Assembly: GCF_019710635.1 (NCBI RefSeq)
Contig: NZ_JAIFZS010000027.1
Span: 62,001 to 126,000, forward strand
DNA length: 64,000 nt
Origin: Mycolicibacterium xanthum
GTDB lineage: Bacteria; Actinomycetota; Actinomycetes; Mycobacteriales; Mycobacteriaceae
Reading direction: 5' to 3'
Shown: positions 26,685 through 35,200 of the stretch, in pieces
Layout of the letters: every line of letters begins with the position of its first letter
Position numbering within the stretch: the first letter of the stretch is position 1
The notes under the pieces: generated by a model
Told to the model about the DNA's origin: nothing
Databases searched by the model: none
What the model saw: the letters and a program-made list of their open reading frames with translations, nothing else
Position numbers and translations under genes: made by a program

Positions 26685-27389
26685 TCACCGCCCCGCCGGA
26701 CTCAGCGGGACGTGGGTGGTGCAGGCACAGTCGCCGTTGACGATGGTGGCCAACCGCTGCACGTGGGTACCCAGGACCTCGGCCATCGCCTGCTGCTCGG
26801 CCTCGCACAGTTCGGGGAACTCCTCGGCCACATGCGACACCGGGCAGTGATGCTGACAGATCTGCACGCCGCTCGCCGGACCGCCCACGCGCGTCGTGGT
26901 GGTCGCGTATCCGGCGTTGCTGAGTGCCCCGGCGATCCGGTCGGCGGCCGCCTCGACGTCGTCGTCGGCGTCCGATGCCGGCTCGACACCGGAGAGGATG
27001 GCGTCGATGCGCCGGCGGGCGAAGGTCCGGATGGCCTCCTCCCCACCGATCTCACGCAGCTGACGCATCGCCGCCGAGGCGAGATCGTCGTAGGTGTGCT
27101 CCAGCTTCGCCCGGCCTGCAGCGGTGAGCTGGTAGCGCTTGGCGGGCCGGCCCCGGCCCTCCTGCTGCCAGGCGGCCGCGGCGTTGGCCTGCGCGTCACC
27201 GGCCTCGATCAACGCATCGAGGTGGCGACGCACACCGGCGGCCGACAGGCCCAGTTGTTCGCCGATGCGGCCCGCGGTGGTCGGCCCGGACTCCAGCAGC
27301 AGCTGGATGATCGCGCCCCGGGTGTGACCGTCGGCAGCGTGCGCCGGCGCCGGGGTGGGCACGGCCGATCGCTGCTCGCCGATTTTCAC
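26685..27389 (-). CDS. sufR: SufR iron-sulfur sensing repressor
   Basis: A 234-aa regulator when started at GTG 27389; the frame is open to 27488. A winged HTH (residues about 25-65, [19 protein letters not shown]) is followed by a C-terminal cluster-binding region with Cys178, 182, 195, 221 and 223 (CQHHC, ELC, DCAC). With a bound cluster the family represses the suf operon. The GTG lies inside the operator ACACT-N5-TGTGA (27386-27400), consistent with a leaderless autoregulated transcript. It matches Rv1460, which is annotated longer (268 aa), so the start is uncertain; it heads the operon. Confidence 0.9.
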   Translation of the reverse strand: MKIGEQRSAVPTPAPAHAADGHTRGAIIQLLLESGPTTAGRIGEQLGLSAAGVRRHLDALIEAGDAQANAAAAWQQEGRGRPAKRYQLTAAGRAKLEHTYDDLASAAMRQLREIGGEEAIRTFARRRIDAILSGVEPASDADDDVEAAADRIAGALSNAGYATTTTRVGGPASGVQICQHHCPVSHVAEEFPELCEAEQQAMAEVLGTHVQRLATIVNGDCACTTHVPLSPAGR

Positions 27390-27400
27390 AACACCAGTGT
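27386..27400 (-). promoter_or_regulatory. SufR operator
   Basis: The minus strand reads ACACT-GGTGT-TGTGA, a perfect match to the inverted repeat ACACT-N5-TGTGA described for mycobacterial SufR. It covers the proposed GTG start and probable transcription start of sufR, so a bound repressor would block initiation directly. Confidence 0.75.
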
Positions 27401-27498
27401 GACGCAATTCCGCAGACGGGTCCAGGAAGGGCACCCTTAGCGGTTGAGTCGGATTGCTCACATCGACTTGTCCGGGATTGGCGGGCAATTCCGGCAGC

Positions 27499-27504
27499 TA
27501 CGCT
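27499..27504 (+). promoter_or_regulatory. -10 element of mptB
   Basis: TACGCT fits the mycobacterial -10 pattern and ends 6 nt before the mptB GTG at 27511, which points to a leaderless mRNA. TTGGCG at 27478-27483 could serve as a weak -35 with a short 15-bp spacer. Confidence 0.4.
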
Positions 27505-27510
27505 GCCAAC

Positions 27511-29241
27511 GTGGCAGCCCGCCTCCGTTCCCTCAGCACGTCGATCGCCGGCTGGCACGGCGACGAACGCGCGGTCGGGACGCCGCTGAACGACGCCGAG
27601 CTCATCGCGATGCGCCGGACCAGGCTCTTCGGCGCGACCGGCACGGTGCTGATGGCGATCGGGGCGCTGGGCGCGGGTGCGCGGCCGGTCATCCAGGACC
27701 CGACGTTCGGGGTGCGGCTGCTCAACCTGCCGTCACGAATCCAGACGGTGTCGTTGACGATGACCACCACCGGTGCGGTGATGATGGCCCTGGCCTGGCT
27801 GATGCTGGGCCGGTTCACCCTCGGCAGGCGCCGGATGACCCGGGGCCAACTGGACCGCACGCTGCTGCTGTGGGCGCTTCCGCTGCTCATCGCGCCGCCG
27901 ATGTACAGCAAGGACGTCTACTCCTACCTGGCACAGAGCGAGATCTCGCTGCAGGGCAACGACCCCTACCGGGTCGGCCCCGCCCCCGGTCTGGGCCTGG
28001 ACCACGTGTTCACACTGTCGGTGCCCAGCCTGTGGCGGGACACGCCGGCACCGTATGGACCGCTGTTCCTGTGGATCGGTCGCGGCATCTCGGCGATCAC
28101 CGGCGAGAACATCGTCGAGGCGGTGCTGTTCCACCGGGTCGTGGTACTCATCGGCGTCGGGCTGATCGTATGGGCGACGCCCCGGCTCGCGCGTCGCTGC
28201 GGGGTCGCCGAGGTGAGCGCGCTGTGGCTGGGCCCCACCAATCCGCTGCTCTTCATGCACCTGGTCGCCGGGATCCACAACGAGGCGCTGATGCTGGGCC
28301 TGATGCTGACCGGCACGGAGTTCGCACTGCGCGGCATCGCCGGCCTGCGGGCAGGCAACCCGCTGCTGCCCCGGCCGCCGGCGTGGCCGCGCTCCCGCGA
28401 GCAATGGCGGCCCTGGTACCCGCTGGGCATGTTGCTCGCCGGCACGGTGCTGATCACGATGTCCTCGCAGGTCAAGTTGCCCTCGCTGCTGGCGCTGGGG
28501 TTCGTGGCGATGGCACTGGCCTGCCAGTGGGGCGGCACCCTCAAGGCCTTCATCACGGCCAGCACGTTGCTCGGCACGGTGTCGCTGGCGGTGATGGCCC
28601 TGATCGGCTGGGCCAGCGGCCTCGGCTTCGGCTGGCTGTTCACCCTCGGCACGGCCAACGTGGTGCGCAGCTGGATGTCGCCGCCCACGCTGCTGGCGCT
28701 GGGCACCGGGCACGTCGGCATCCTGCTGGGCCTCGGTGATCACACCACCGCCGTGCTGGCGCTGACCCGCGCCATCGGCGTCATCCTGATCGCGGTCATC
28801 GTCACGTGGTTGCTGCTGGCGGTACTGCGCGGCCGACTGCACCCGGTCGGCGGGCTCGGCGTCGCCCTCGGCGCCACGGTTCTGCTGTTCCCGGTGGTGC
28901 AGCCCTGGTATCTGCTGTGGGCGATCATCCCGCTGGCCGCATGGGCGACGCGTCCGGGTTTCCGGGCCGCGGTCATCGTGGTCACGCTGGTGGTCGGCAT
29001 CTTCGGGCCGACCGCCAACGGCGACCGCTTCGCGCTGTTCCAGATCGTGCTGGCGACGCTGGCCAGCACGCTGATCGTGCTGCTGTTGATCGCGCTGACC
29101 TACCGTCGGCTGCCGTGGCGGGCGCTGCCCGACCCCGACCCCAGCGGCACCGGCGACCCGGCCGACGGCCCGCAGGCGGACCCGCTACCACCACCGGCAC
29201 CACCGGCTGCCAGGACCGACGCCTACGCTGAATCCCCGTGA
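27511..29241 (+). CDS. mptB: Alpha-(1->6) mannosyltransferase MptB (GT-C)
   Basis: This 576-aa polytopic membrane protein has about 13 hydrophobic helices. GT-C glycosyltransferases use polyprenyl-phosphate-mannose outside the membrane; MptB elongates the mannan core of lipoarabinomannan/lipomannan in corynebacteria. The GT-C acidic loop motif is visible after the first helices (APPMYSKDVYSYLAQSEIS). RSWMSPPTLLALGTGHVG and FPVVQPWYLLWAIIPLAAW are nearly identical to Rv1459c. The start is the GTG at 27511. The C-terminal tail is Pro/Asp-rich. Its stop overlaps the next gene (GTGA), so it is co-translated with the ABC transporter. It is divergent from sufR. Confidence 0.92.
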   Translation: MAARLRSLSTSIAGWHGDERAVGTPLNDAELIAMRRTRLFGATGTVLMAIGALGAGARPVIQDPTFGVRLLNLPSRIQTVSLTMTTTGAVMMALAWLMLGRFTLGRRRMTRGQLDRTLLLWALPLLIAPPMYSKDVYSYLAQSEISLQGNDPYRVGPAPGLGLDHVFTLSVPSLWRDTPAPYGPLFLWIGRGISAITGENIVEAVLFHRVVVLIGVGLIVWATPRLARRCGVAEVSALWLGPTNPLLFMHLVAGIHNEALMLGLMLTGTEFALRGIAGLRAGNPLLPRPPAWPRSREQWRPWYPLGMLLAGTVLITMSSQVKLPSLLALGFVAMALACQWGGTLKAFITASTLLGTVSLAVMALIGWASGLGFGWLFTLGTANVVRSWMSPPTLLALGTGHVGILLGLGDHTTAVLALTRAIGVILIAVIVTWLLLAVLRGRLHPVGGLGVALGATVLLFPVVQPWYLLWAIIPLAAWATRPGFRAAVIVVTLVVGIFGPTANGDRFALFQIVLATLASTLIVLLLIALTYRRLPWRALPDPDPSGTGDPADGPQADPLPPPAPPAARTDAYAESP

Positions 29242-30170
29242 CCGTCCGCCCCTCCACACCGGTGCTGCTGCGCGGGGTCAGCAAGCAGTACGGATCCACC
29301 ACCGCGGTGTCCGGCCTGGACCTCGAGGTCGGGGCCGCCGAGGTGTTCGCGCTGCTGGGCCCCAACGGCGCAGGCAAGACCACCACCGTGGAGATGTGCG
29401 AGGGCTTCACCAAACCCGACACCGGCTCGATCGAGATCCTCGGCCTGGACCCGGTCACCGACAACGCCGAGGTCCGCACGCGTACCGGCGTGATGCTGCA
29501 GGGCGGCGGGGCCTACCCCGCCGCGCGGGCCGGCGAGATGCTCAACCTGGTGGCCGCGTACTCCGCCGACCCGCTGGACCCGCAGTGGCTGCTGGACACC
29601 CTGGGGCTCACCGAATCCGCCCGAACCCCCTACCGGCGGCTGTCCGGCGGACAACAACAGCGGCTGGCGCTGGCCTGCGCCGTGGTCGGCCGCCCCGAGC
29701 TGGTGTTCCTGGACGAACCGACCGCCGGCATGGACGCCCACGCACGCATCGTGGTGTGGGAGCTGATCGACGCGCTGCGCCGCGACGGCGTGACCGTGGT
29801 GCTGACCACCCACCAACTCGCCGAGGCCGAGGAACTGGCCGACCGCATCCTGATCATCGACCACGGCAGGGCGGTCGCCACCGGAACCCCTGCGGAGCTG
29901 ACCCGCGACGGGGCGGAGAACCAACTGCGCTTCCGCGCGCCGCGCAAGCTGGACCTGACGCTGCTGATCTCGGCTCTGCCGGAGAGCTATCGGGCGGTCG
30001 AGGCCGCTCCGGGCGATTACCTGGTCGAGGGGCACATCGATCCCCAGGTGCTGGCGACCGTCACCGCATGGTGCGCCCGCCTCGACGTGCTGGCCACCGA
30101 CATGCGCGTCGAGCAGCGCACCCTCGAGGACGTCTTCCTCGACCTCACCGGACGGGAGTTGCGTTCGTGA
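29238..30170 (+). CDS. ABC transporter ATP-binding protein (Rv1458c-like)
   Basis: This 310-aa ATPase has Walker A GPNGAGKTTTVEM, signature RLSGGQQQRLALA, Walker B ELVFLDEPTAGMD and switch His in TTHQLAEAE. It also has the C-terminal extension typical of drug/lipid-exporter ATPases (about 225-310, ending RTLEDVFLDLTGREL). GTG 29238 overlaps the mptB stop, and its own stop overlaps the permease start. It forms an export system with the following permease; substrate unknown. Because it is coupled to mptB, a cell-envelope substrate is possible (inference). Confidence 0.92.
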   Translation: MTVRPSTPVLLRGVSKQYGSTTAVSGLDLEVGAAEVFALLGPNGAGKTTTVEMCEGFTKPDTGSIEILGLDPVTDNAEVRTRTGVMLQGGGAYPAARAGEMLNLVAAYSADPLDPQWLLDTLGLTESARTPYRRLSGGQQQRLALACAVVGRPELVFLDEPTAGMDAHARIVVWELIDALRRDGVTVVLTTHQLAEAEELADRILIIDHGRAVATGTPAELTRDGAENQLRFRAPRKLDLTLLISALPESYRAVEAAPGDYLVEGHIDPQVLATVTAWCARLDVLATDMRVEQRTLEDVFLDLTGRELRS

Positions 30171-30943
30171 CCGAGAACCGATTCGCGCCGGGGACGTTCA
30201 CCCCCGACCCGCGGCCGGCGCCGGTACCCGACATGCTGGCCGCACAGTTCGGCCTCGAGCTGAAGCTGCTGCTGCGCAACGGTGAGCAGCTGTTGCTGAC
30301 GATGTTCATCCCGATCACGCTGCTGGTCGGGCTCACGCTGCTGCCCCTCGGGTCGTTCGGCACGAACCGGGCCGCGGTGTTCGTCCCCGCCATCATGGCG
30401 CTGGCGGTGATCTCCACCGCCTTCACCGGCCAGGCCATCGCGGTGGCCTTCGACCGCCGCTACGGCGCGCTAAAGCGGCTGGGCGCCACCGCGCTGCCGG
30501 TGTGGGGGATCATCGCCGGCAAGTCGATGGCGGTGGTCGCCGTCGTGATCCTGCAGTCGATCCTGTTCGGCGCGATCGGCGTGGCGCTGGGCTGGCGGCC
30601 GCCGATCACCGGACTCGCGCTGGGCGCGGTGATCATCGCGCTGGGCACCGCGGTGTTCGCCGCGCTCGGGCTGCTGCTGGGCGGCACCCTGCGCGCCGAG
30701 ATCGTGCTGGCCGTTGCCAACCTGCTGTGGTTCGTGTTCGCCGGGCTGGGCGCGCTGACGCTGGAGGGCGGCATGCTGCCGGCCTCGGCGGCGTGGGTGG
30801 CTCGGCTCACCCCGTCGGGCGCGCTGACCGAGGGACTGTCGCAGGCGATGGCGCTGTCAGTGGACTGGTTCGGGATCGCTGTGCTGGCGGTGTGGGGCGC
30901 CGTCGCGGCGGTGTGCGCGTTGCGCTGGTTCCGGTTCACCTGA
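30167..30943 (+). CDS. ABC transporter permease, ABC-2 type (Rv1457c-like)
   Basis: This 258-aa protein has six predicted membrane helices, the first two near residues 43-60 and 68-90. The GTG at 30167 lies in a GTGA overlap with the ATPase stop. ABC-2-type features are AFDRRYGALKRLGATALP before helix 3 and the final PSGALTEGLSQAMALSVDW loop. It corresponds to Rv1457c. The last 87 bp overlap tail-to-tail with the opposite-strand PhlG-like gene, a sign that the latter was inserted later. Confidence 0.88.
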   Translation: MTENRFAPGTFTPDPRPAPVPDMLAAQFGLELKLLLRNGEQLLLTMFIPITLLVGLTLLPLGSFGTNRAAVFVPAIMALAVISTAFTGQAIAVAFDRRYGALKRLGATALPVWGIIAGKSMAVVAVVILQSILFGAIGVALGWRPPITGLALGAVIIALGTAVFAALGLLLGGTLRAEIVLAVANLLWFVFAGLGALTLEGGMLPASAAWVARLTPSGALTEGLSQAMALSVDWFGIAVLAVWGAVAAVCALRWFRFT

Positions 30944-31543
30944 GATATCGAGGCCCGGCAGCAGATATTCGAGCTGACCGACCTCCTCGATGTTGTGCCT
31001 GACCCACGCACGGGCCTTGTCGTCGGGAAAACGGCGACGGATCACCCGGTTGGCGGGGGCCATCAGCCGGGAACGGGCGCCGAGGTCCATGACCGTGACG
31101 TAGTGCGCACCATCGTCGCCCGCCGACCAGGTGTGCTCGAGCTGGAAGACCGCGATACCGGCGATCCGCAGCACCAGCCGGATGCCTGTCTCGTCGAGCT
31201 TCTCCACCCGCGCGACCTCGTCGACGAGGTACTCGGGCCGCGCACCGAACGCCTCCACCATGTGAAAGCGTGCGCCCTCGGCAGCCCCGCCCCCGCGCGC
31301 CGGCCGGGCCAGTTCCCACCGCACGTGGTCGATCGGATGCCACGCGAGATAGCGGTCGACGAGCCGCCCTCCGTAGCGGATGGTGCCGTCAAGATGGGTG
31401 AACCAGTCGAGCAGCATCGCGGGCGTGACACCGGCCAGCGGCCGGTGGTCGATGGTGATGCGACGACGGCAATGCGGGTGCTCGCTGAACTGCACCGTCG
31501 CGGATTCGACCGGGCGCATCGGATACAGCACGGGCACGGACAC
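30857..31543 (-). CDS. DAPG hydrolase (PhlG)-like domain protein
   Basis: This 228-aa protein starts at GTG 31543, 5 nt after GGAGG; an upstream in-frame extension has no ribosome site. PLAGVTPAMLLDWFTHLDG and DRYLAWHPIDHVRWEL resemble the diacetylphloroglucinol hydrolase PhlG family (C-C bond hydrolases with a His/Glu zinc site); ARVEKLDETGIRLVLRI and QLEHTWSAG follow. The real substrate is unknown. It is divergent from a TetR gene with two palindromic sites between them, so it is probably the regulated target. No counterpart is known to me at this position in M. tuberculosis. The last 87 bp overlap the permease gene. Confidence 0.7.
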   Translation of the reverse strand: MSVPVLYPMRPVESATVQFSEHPHCRRRITIDHRPLAGVTPAMLLDWFTHLDGTIRYGGRLVDRYLAWHPIDHVRWELARPARGGGAAEGARFHMVEAFGARPEYLVDEVARVEKLDETGIRLVLRIAGIAVFQLEHTWSAGDDGAHYVTVMDLGARSRLMAPANRVIRRRFPDDKARAWVRHNIEEVGQLEYLLPGLDISGEPEPAQRAHRRDGAPHRQHSDPEPVH

Positions 31544-31553
31544 GGTAACCTCC

Positions 31554-31573
31554 AAGATACGTATTGGTTTCTT
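31554..31573. promoter_or_regulatory. Palindromic operator-like site 1 (TetR/PhlG-like divergon)
   Basis: AAGATAC-N6-GTTTCTT is a palindrome with 6 of 7 paired bases. It lies immediately upstream of the PhlG-like ribosome site, where a bound repressor would block transcription. It is one of two related 20-bp sites in the divergent region. Confidence 0.6.
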
Positions 31574-31601
31574 ATTTGGATGAACCGTACGACGAGGCAT
31601 T

Positions 31602-31621
31602 AAGATACGCAACAGTTTCTA
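31602..31621. promoter_or_regulatory. Palindromic operator-like site 2 (TetR/PhlG-like divergon)
   Basis: AAGATAC-N6-GTTTCTA is a second copy of the 20-bp site, in the same orientation and 48 bp from the first, centre to centre. It lies 33 bp before the TetR start, suggesting autoregulation. Confidence 0.6.
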
Positions 31622-31654
31622 TACTTCTTCTTTTTTCGATGACGAGGGGCAGCG

Positions 31655-32233
31655 ATGATCCGCAGGCGGGGCGCCGAGCTGGATGCCGCCATCCGCGCTG
31701 CTGCCCTGGATCTGCTCGCGGAGCACGGCCCTGACGGAGTGACGATGGAGGCGGTCGCGATCGCGGCGCGCACCAGCAAGCCGGTTCTGTACCGGCGCTG
31801 GCCGGACCGGCGTGCGCTGTTGCGCGACACGCTGCTCGGTGTCGCCACCGGGGCGATCCCTGTCGCCGACACCGGCAGCTATCGCGGGGACATGCTCGCG
31901 ATATTGCGGGGATGGGCAGCTCTGTTCACCGGCGAGCGCGCGGCGCTGATGCGTTCGATCGTCGCCGCGGCGGTGGCCGATCCCGAGCTGCAGGAGGCTT
32001 TTCGCACCGATGTCATCGGCTGGCGCAAGAGCGAGATGAACGCACTGCTGGCCCGCGGCATCGAGCGCGGTGATGTACGTGCCGACGTGCCGATCGAGCT
32101 GGTGCGCGAGCTCGGCCAGAGCGTGCTGTGGCACCGGCTGTTGATCACCGGTGACCCCATCACCGACGACGTCCTGGTGCAGCTGGTCGACGAGGTGCTG
32201 ATACCGGTCGCCCGCCCCTACTACGGGACGTAG
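31655..32233 (+). CDS. TetR-family transcriptional regulator
   Basis: This 192-aa regulator has an N-terminal HTH (AALDLLAEHGPDGVTMEAVAIAARTSKPVLYRRWPDR split over about residues 16-52) and a TetR C-terminal domain of the type with RRWPDRRALLRDTL. GAGGGG precedes the ATG. It is divergent from the PhlG-like gene across a 111-bp AT-rich region with paired palindromes, so it most likely represses that gene and itself. The ligand may be the hydrolase substrate (inference). Confidence 0.9.
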   Translation: MIRRRGAELDAAIRAAALDLLAEHGPDGVTMEAVAIAARTSKPVLYRRWPDRRALLRDTLLGVATGAIPVADTGSYRGDMLAILRGWAALFTGERAALMRSIVAAAVADPELQEAFRTDVIGWRKSEMNALLARGIERGDVRADVPIELVRELGQSVLWHRLLITGDPITDDVLVQLVDEVLIPVARPYYGT

Positions 32234-32245
32234 TTCGGCAGCCTC

Positions 32246-32251
32246 TACCAT
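32246..32251 (+). promoter_or_regulatory. -10 element of ctaA
   Basis: TACCAT fits TANNNT and ends 7 nt before the ctaA GTG at 32259, consistent with a leaderless transcript. It lies just after the TetR stop codon. Confidence 0.4.
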
Positions 32252-32258
32252 CTCAAGC

Positions 32259-33227
32259 GTGCCCGCCGGACGATTCCTACCCAGGCTGTTCGTCCGCGCC
32301 GTCGACCTCCTGCCCGAACCGAGCCTGCGGGTTCAGCGCCTCGTCGCCGCGGCGGTGATCCTGACCCAGGGCGGCATCGCGGTCACCGGGGCGATCGTCC
32401 GGGTCACCGCCTCCGGGCTGGGCTGCCCCACCTGGCCGCAGTGCTTTCCCGGCAGCTTCACCCCGGTCCCGCACCCCGAGGTCGCCGGGATCCACCAGGC
32501 CGTCGAGTTCGGCAACCGGATGCTGACCTTCCTGGTCGTGCTGACCGCGACCGCCGCCGTCATCGTGGTGACCCGTGCCCGACGCCGGCGGGAGGTGCTG
32601 GTCTACGCCTGGCTGATGCCGGCCTCCACGGTGGTCCAGGCGGTGATCGGGGGCATCACCGTGCTCACCGGGCTGCTCTGGTGGACGGTCGCGATCCACC
32701 TGCTGGCCTCGATGACGATGGTCTGGCTGGCGGTGCTGCTGTACGTGAAGGTCGGCGAACCCGACAACGGGGTGAGCGTGCGTCGGGTGCCTCGACCACT
32801 GCGGCTGCTGACCCTGCTCAGCGCCGTCACGCTGTCGGCCGTGCTGGTGACCGGAACCATGGTCACCGGGGCGGGCCCGCACGCCGGGGACAAGAGCATC
32901 GACCGGCCGGTGCCCCGGTTGCAGGTCGAGATCACCACGCTCGTGCACATGCACTCCTCGCTGCTGGTGGCCTATCTGGCGTTGCTGGTCGGACTGGGTT
33001 TCGGGTTGGTGGCGGTGCACGCCCGGCGCGCGGTGCTGAGCCGGCTCGGCGTGCTGGTGGCACTGGTCGCCGCCCAGGGCATGCTGGGCGCGGTGCAGTT
33101 CTTCGCCGGCGTACCCGCGGTGCTGGTGGCGTTTCACGTGGCCGGAGCCGCGGCCTGCACGGCGGCCACCGCGGCGCTATGGGCGTCGATGCGAGAACGG
33201 ACCGAGCCCGAACTCGTCGAGAGCTGA
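32259..33227 (+). CDS. ctaA: Haem A synthase CtaA (COX15 family)
   Basis: This 322-aa membrane enzyme converts haem O to haem A for cytochrome aa3 oxidase. It has eight hydrophobic helices in two similar halves. Candidate haem-ligand His residues lie in GIHQAVEFGNR, AIHLLASM, TLVHMHSS and AFHVAGAA. GCPTWPQC in the first extracellular loop is the conserved Cys pair. It corresponds to Rv1456c. Its partner ctaB lies at 35201-36157. The last 51 bp overlap tail-to-tail with the next gene. Confidence 0.94.
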   Translation: MPAGRFLPRLFVRAVDLLPEPSLRVQRLVAAAVILTQGGIAVTGAIVRVTASGLGCPTWPQCFPGSFTPVPHPEVAGIHQAVEFGNRMLTFLVVLTATAAVIVVTRARRRREVLVYAWLMPASTVVQAVIGGITVLTGLLWWTVAIHLLASMTMVWLAVLLYVKVGEPDNGVSVRRVPRPLRLLTLLSAVTLSAVLVTGTMVTGAGPHAGDKSIDRPVPRLQVEITTLVHMHSSLLVAYLALLVGLGFGLVAVHARRAVLSRLGVLVALVAAQGMLGAVQFFAGVPAVLVAFHVAGAAACTAATAALWASMRERTEPELVES

Positions 33228-34127
33228 TTCCACGCCGAGCGCGAACAGGCGCTGCTGGCGGTGCCGGTCGGCGGCGCCGAGTTGGCGCCACCCCAGCGAC
33301 GGTTCGACCAGTTCGAGCTCGAGCAGGCTGGGCGAGTCGGCGCCACCGAGCACGTCGACCCGCGCGTAGAGCAGGTCGGCGGGACGGATGCCCAGGCGCG
33401 CGCCGGCCGCCGCCAACGCCGCATGCCCGACGTCCCAGAGCTCGAAGTCCGGATCGGCCGGCGTCAGGCTCTCCTCGGCATAGGTGCCCGACGCGTCGAA
33501 CACCGGCGCGGTGCCCGGCGGGGGCAGCATCGGGCCCTTGGTGAACGCGTGCGACTGCTCGCCACGCAGAAAGACCAGCGCGGTCTCACCGTCACCGACG
33601 CGTGGGTCGTAGGGCTGCACCAGCGCCGTCTGCCCGGTGGCCTGCAGTTCCGCGGCATGCCTGACCGCCCGGTCTGCTTCCGAGAACCGCAGCGCCCCAA
33701 CCGAACCCGCACCGACCGCCGGCTTGACGACGACCTCACCGCCGGCCCCGAAGACCGGGATCTCGACCCGCTCGCCCGGCGCGAAGAACGCGCTCGGCAC
33801 GGTGGGAACACCCGCGGCGGCCAGCTCGGCCAGGTAGCGCTTGTCGGTGTTCCAGGCCACGACCTCCGGCGCGTTGAGCAGCCTGGGCACCCGCCGGGTC
33901 CAGGCCAGGAATTCGTCGAGCCGGTCGATGTAGTCCCACGCGGCCCGCAGGATCACCAGGTCGGCACGCTCGGTGTCCGGGTCGTCCCAGGACAGCCAGC
34001 GGGCGTGCAGCCCGCGATCGCGCAGGGCGGGTACCAGGCCGGCGTCGTCGCCATCACCCTCCGGCAGCGCCGGGCAACCGGCGAACACGATCCGCGGGTG
34101 GAAGAGGTCGGGGCGGGCGAGTTTCAT
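33177..34127 (-). CDS. ATP-grasp-like conserved protein (Rv1455-like)
   Basis: A likely 316-aa protein starts at ATG 34127 (KLARPDLFHPRIVFAGCPALPEG). The layout suggests an ATP-grasp ligase of the RimK/glutathione-synthetase type: an N-terminal Rossmann-like part, WNTDKRYLAELAAAGVPTVPSAFF, GGEVVVKPAVGAGSVGA as ATP loop with Lys, and RVDVLGGADSPSLLELELVEPSLGW supplying acidic and Asn-like metal positions. The substrate is unknown. TAGCAT about 9 nt before the ATG (34137-34142) may be its -10. It overlaps ctaA at the 3' end and is divergent from qor. Confidence 0.82.
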   Translation of the reverse strand: MKLARPDLFHPRIVFAGCPALPEGDGDDAGLVPALRDRGLHARWLSWDDPDTERADLVILRAAWDYIDRLDEFLAWTRRVPRLLNAPEVVAWNTDKRYLAELAAAGVPTVPSAFFAPGERVEIPVFGAGGEVVVKPAVGAGSVGALRFSEADRAVRHAAELQATGQTALVQPYDPRVGDGETALVFLRGEQSHAFTKGPMLPPPGTAPVFDASGTYAEESLTPADPDFELWDVGHAALAAAGARLGIRPADLLYARVDVLGGADSPSLLELELVEPSLGWRQLGAADRHRQQRLFALGVESALDEFGLGPFSHRRP

Positions 34128-34164
34128 GACGGATTCGATGCTAGCGAGAAGGCATGATGGCGGT

Positions 34165-35154
34165 ATGTACGCCATCGAAGTCGCCGAGACCGGCGGGCCC
34201 GAGGTCCTGTCCTACGTCGAGAAGCCCAAGCCCGAACCCGGGCCCGGCCAGGTGTTGATCCGGGCGGAGGCCATCGGCGTGAACTTCATCGACACCTACT
34301 TCCGGTCGGGGCTCTATCCGCGGCCGCTGCCGTTCGTCGTCGGCAGCGAGGTGTGCGGCGTCATCGAGGCCGTCGGACCGGACGTCGCCGCCCTGACCCC
34401 CGGCGACCGGGTCGTCACCGACAAGTCGCTCGGCGCCTACGCCGAATACTGTCTGGCCCCGGCGGATTTCGTCGCCTATGTGCCGAACGGAGTGCGGCCG
34501 GAGGTGGCCGCCTCGTCGCTGCTGAAGGGCATGACCGCGCACTATCTGCTGAAGTCGACCTACCCGGTCGCACAGGGCGACACGGTGCTGATGCACGCGG
34601 GCGCCGGCGGCGTCGGCCTGATCCTGACCCAGTGGGCCACCAGCATGGCCGCCAAGGTGATCACCACGGTGTCCACACCGGACAAGGCCACGCTCTCCCG
34701 CGAGGCCGGCGCTATCGAGGTACTCGACTATCCGAGCCGGGAGGACGGCGGCGCCGCGGAATTCGGCGCGCGCATCCGGGAGCTGACCGACGGCAAGGGG
34801 GTGGCGGCGGTCTACGACGGGGTGGGTGCGTCGACGTTCGAGGCCAGCCTGGACAGCCTGGCCGTGCGCGGCACACTCGCGCTGTTCGGCGCGGCCAGCG
34901 GACCGGTCCCGCCCGTCGACCCGCAGCGCCTCAACGCGGCCGGCTCGGTCTACCTGACCCGGCCGAACCTCGCCCACTACACCCGAACGGCCGACGAATT
35001 CTCGTGGCGGGCGGGCGAACTGCTCACCGCGATCGCCGACGGCACGTTGACGGTCACGGTGAGCAACAGCTATCCGTTGCGCGACGCCGAACAGGCCCAC
35101 CGCGACCTGCAGGGTCGCAAGACCGTGGGATCGGTGGTCCTGGTCCCCTGGTAG
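34165..35154 (+). CDS. qor: Quinone oxidoreductase, zinc-independent MDR family
   Basis: This 329-aa NADPH-dependent quinone/enone reductase of the medium-chain family lacks the structural-zinc Cys cluster. VNFIDTYFRSGLYP and GSEVCGVIEAVG are the QOR signature, HAGAGGVGLILTQWA the nucleotide loop, and GVGASTFEASLDSLAVRGTLALFG the typical end of the Rossmann domain. It starts at ATG 34165. It corresponds to Rv1454c (328 aa). It is convergent with ctaB, with a hairpin in the 46-bp spacer. Confidence 0.94.
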   Translation: MYAIEVAETGGPEVLSYVEKPKPEPGPGQVLIRAEAIGVNFIDTYFRSGLYPRPLPFVVGSEVCGVIEAVGPDVAALTPGDRVVTDKSLGAYAEYCLAPADFVAYVPNGVRPEVAASSLLKGMTAHYLLKSTYPVAQGDTVLMHAGAGGVGLILTQWATSMAAKVITTVSTPDKATLSREAGAIEVLDYPSREDGGAAEFGARIRELTDGKGVAAVYDGVGASTFEASLDSLAVRGTLALFGAASGPVPPVDPQRLNAAGSVYLTRPNLAHYTRTADEFSWRAGELLTAIADGTLTVTVSNSYPLRDAEQAHRDLQGRKTVGSVVLVPW

Positions 35155-35167
35155 CTGCCGGAATCTG

Positions 35168-35187
35168 CCCGGACGAAGTTGTCCGGG
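35168..35187. terminator. Bidirectional hairpin between qor and ctaB
   Basis: CCCGGAC-GAAGTT-GTCCGGG is a perfect 7-bp stem with a 6-nt loop in the 46-bp spacer of two convergent genes. There is no T-run, as is common for mycobacterial terminators. Confidence 0.6.
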
Positions 35188-35200
35188 GTGACCGGCACGG

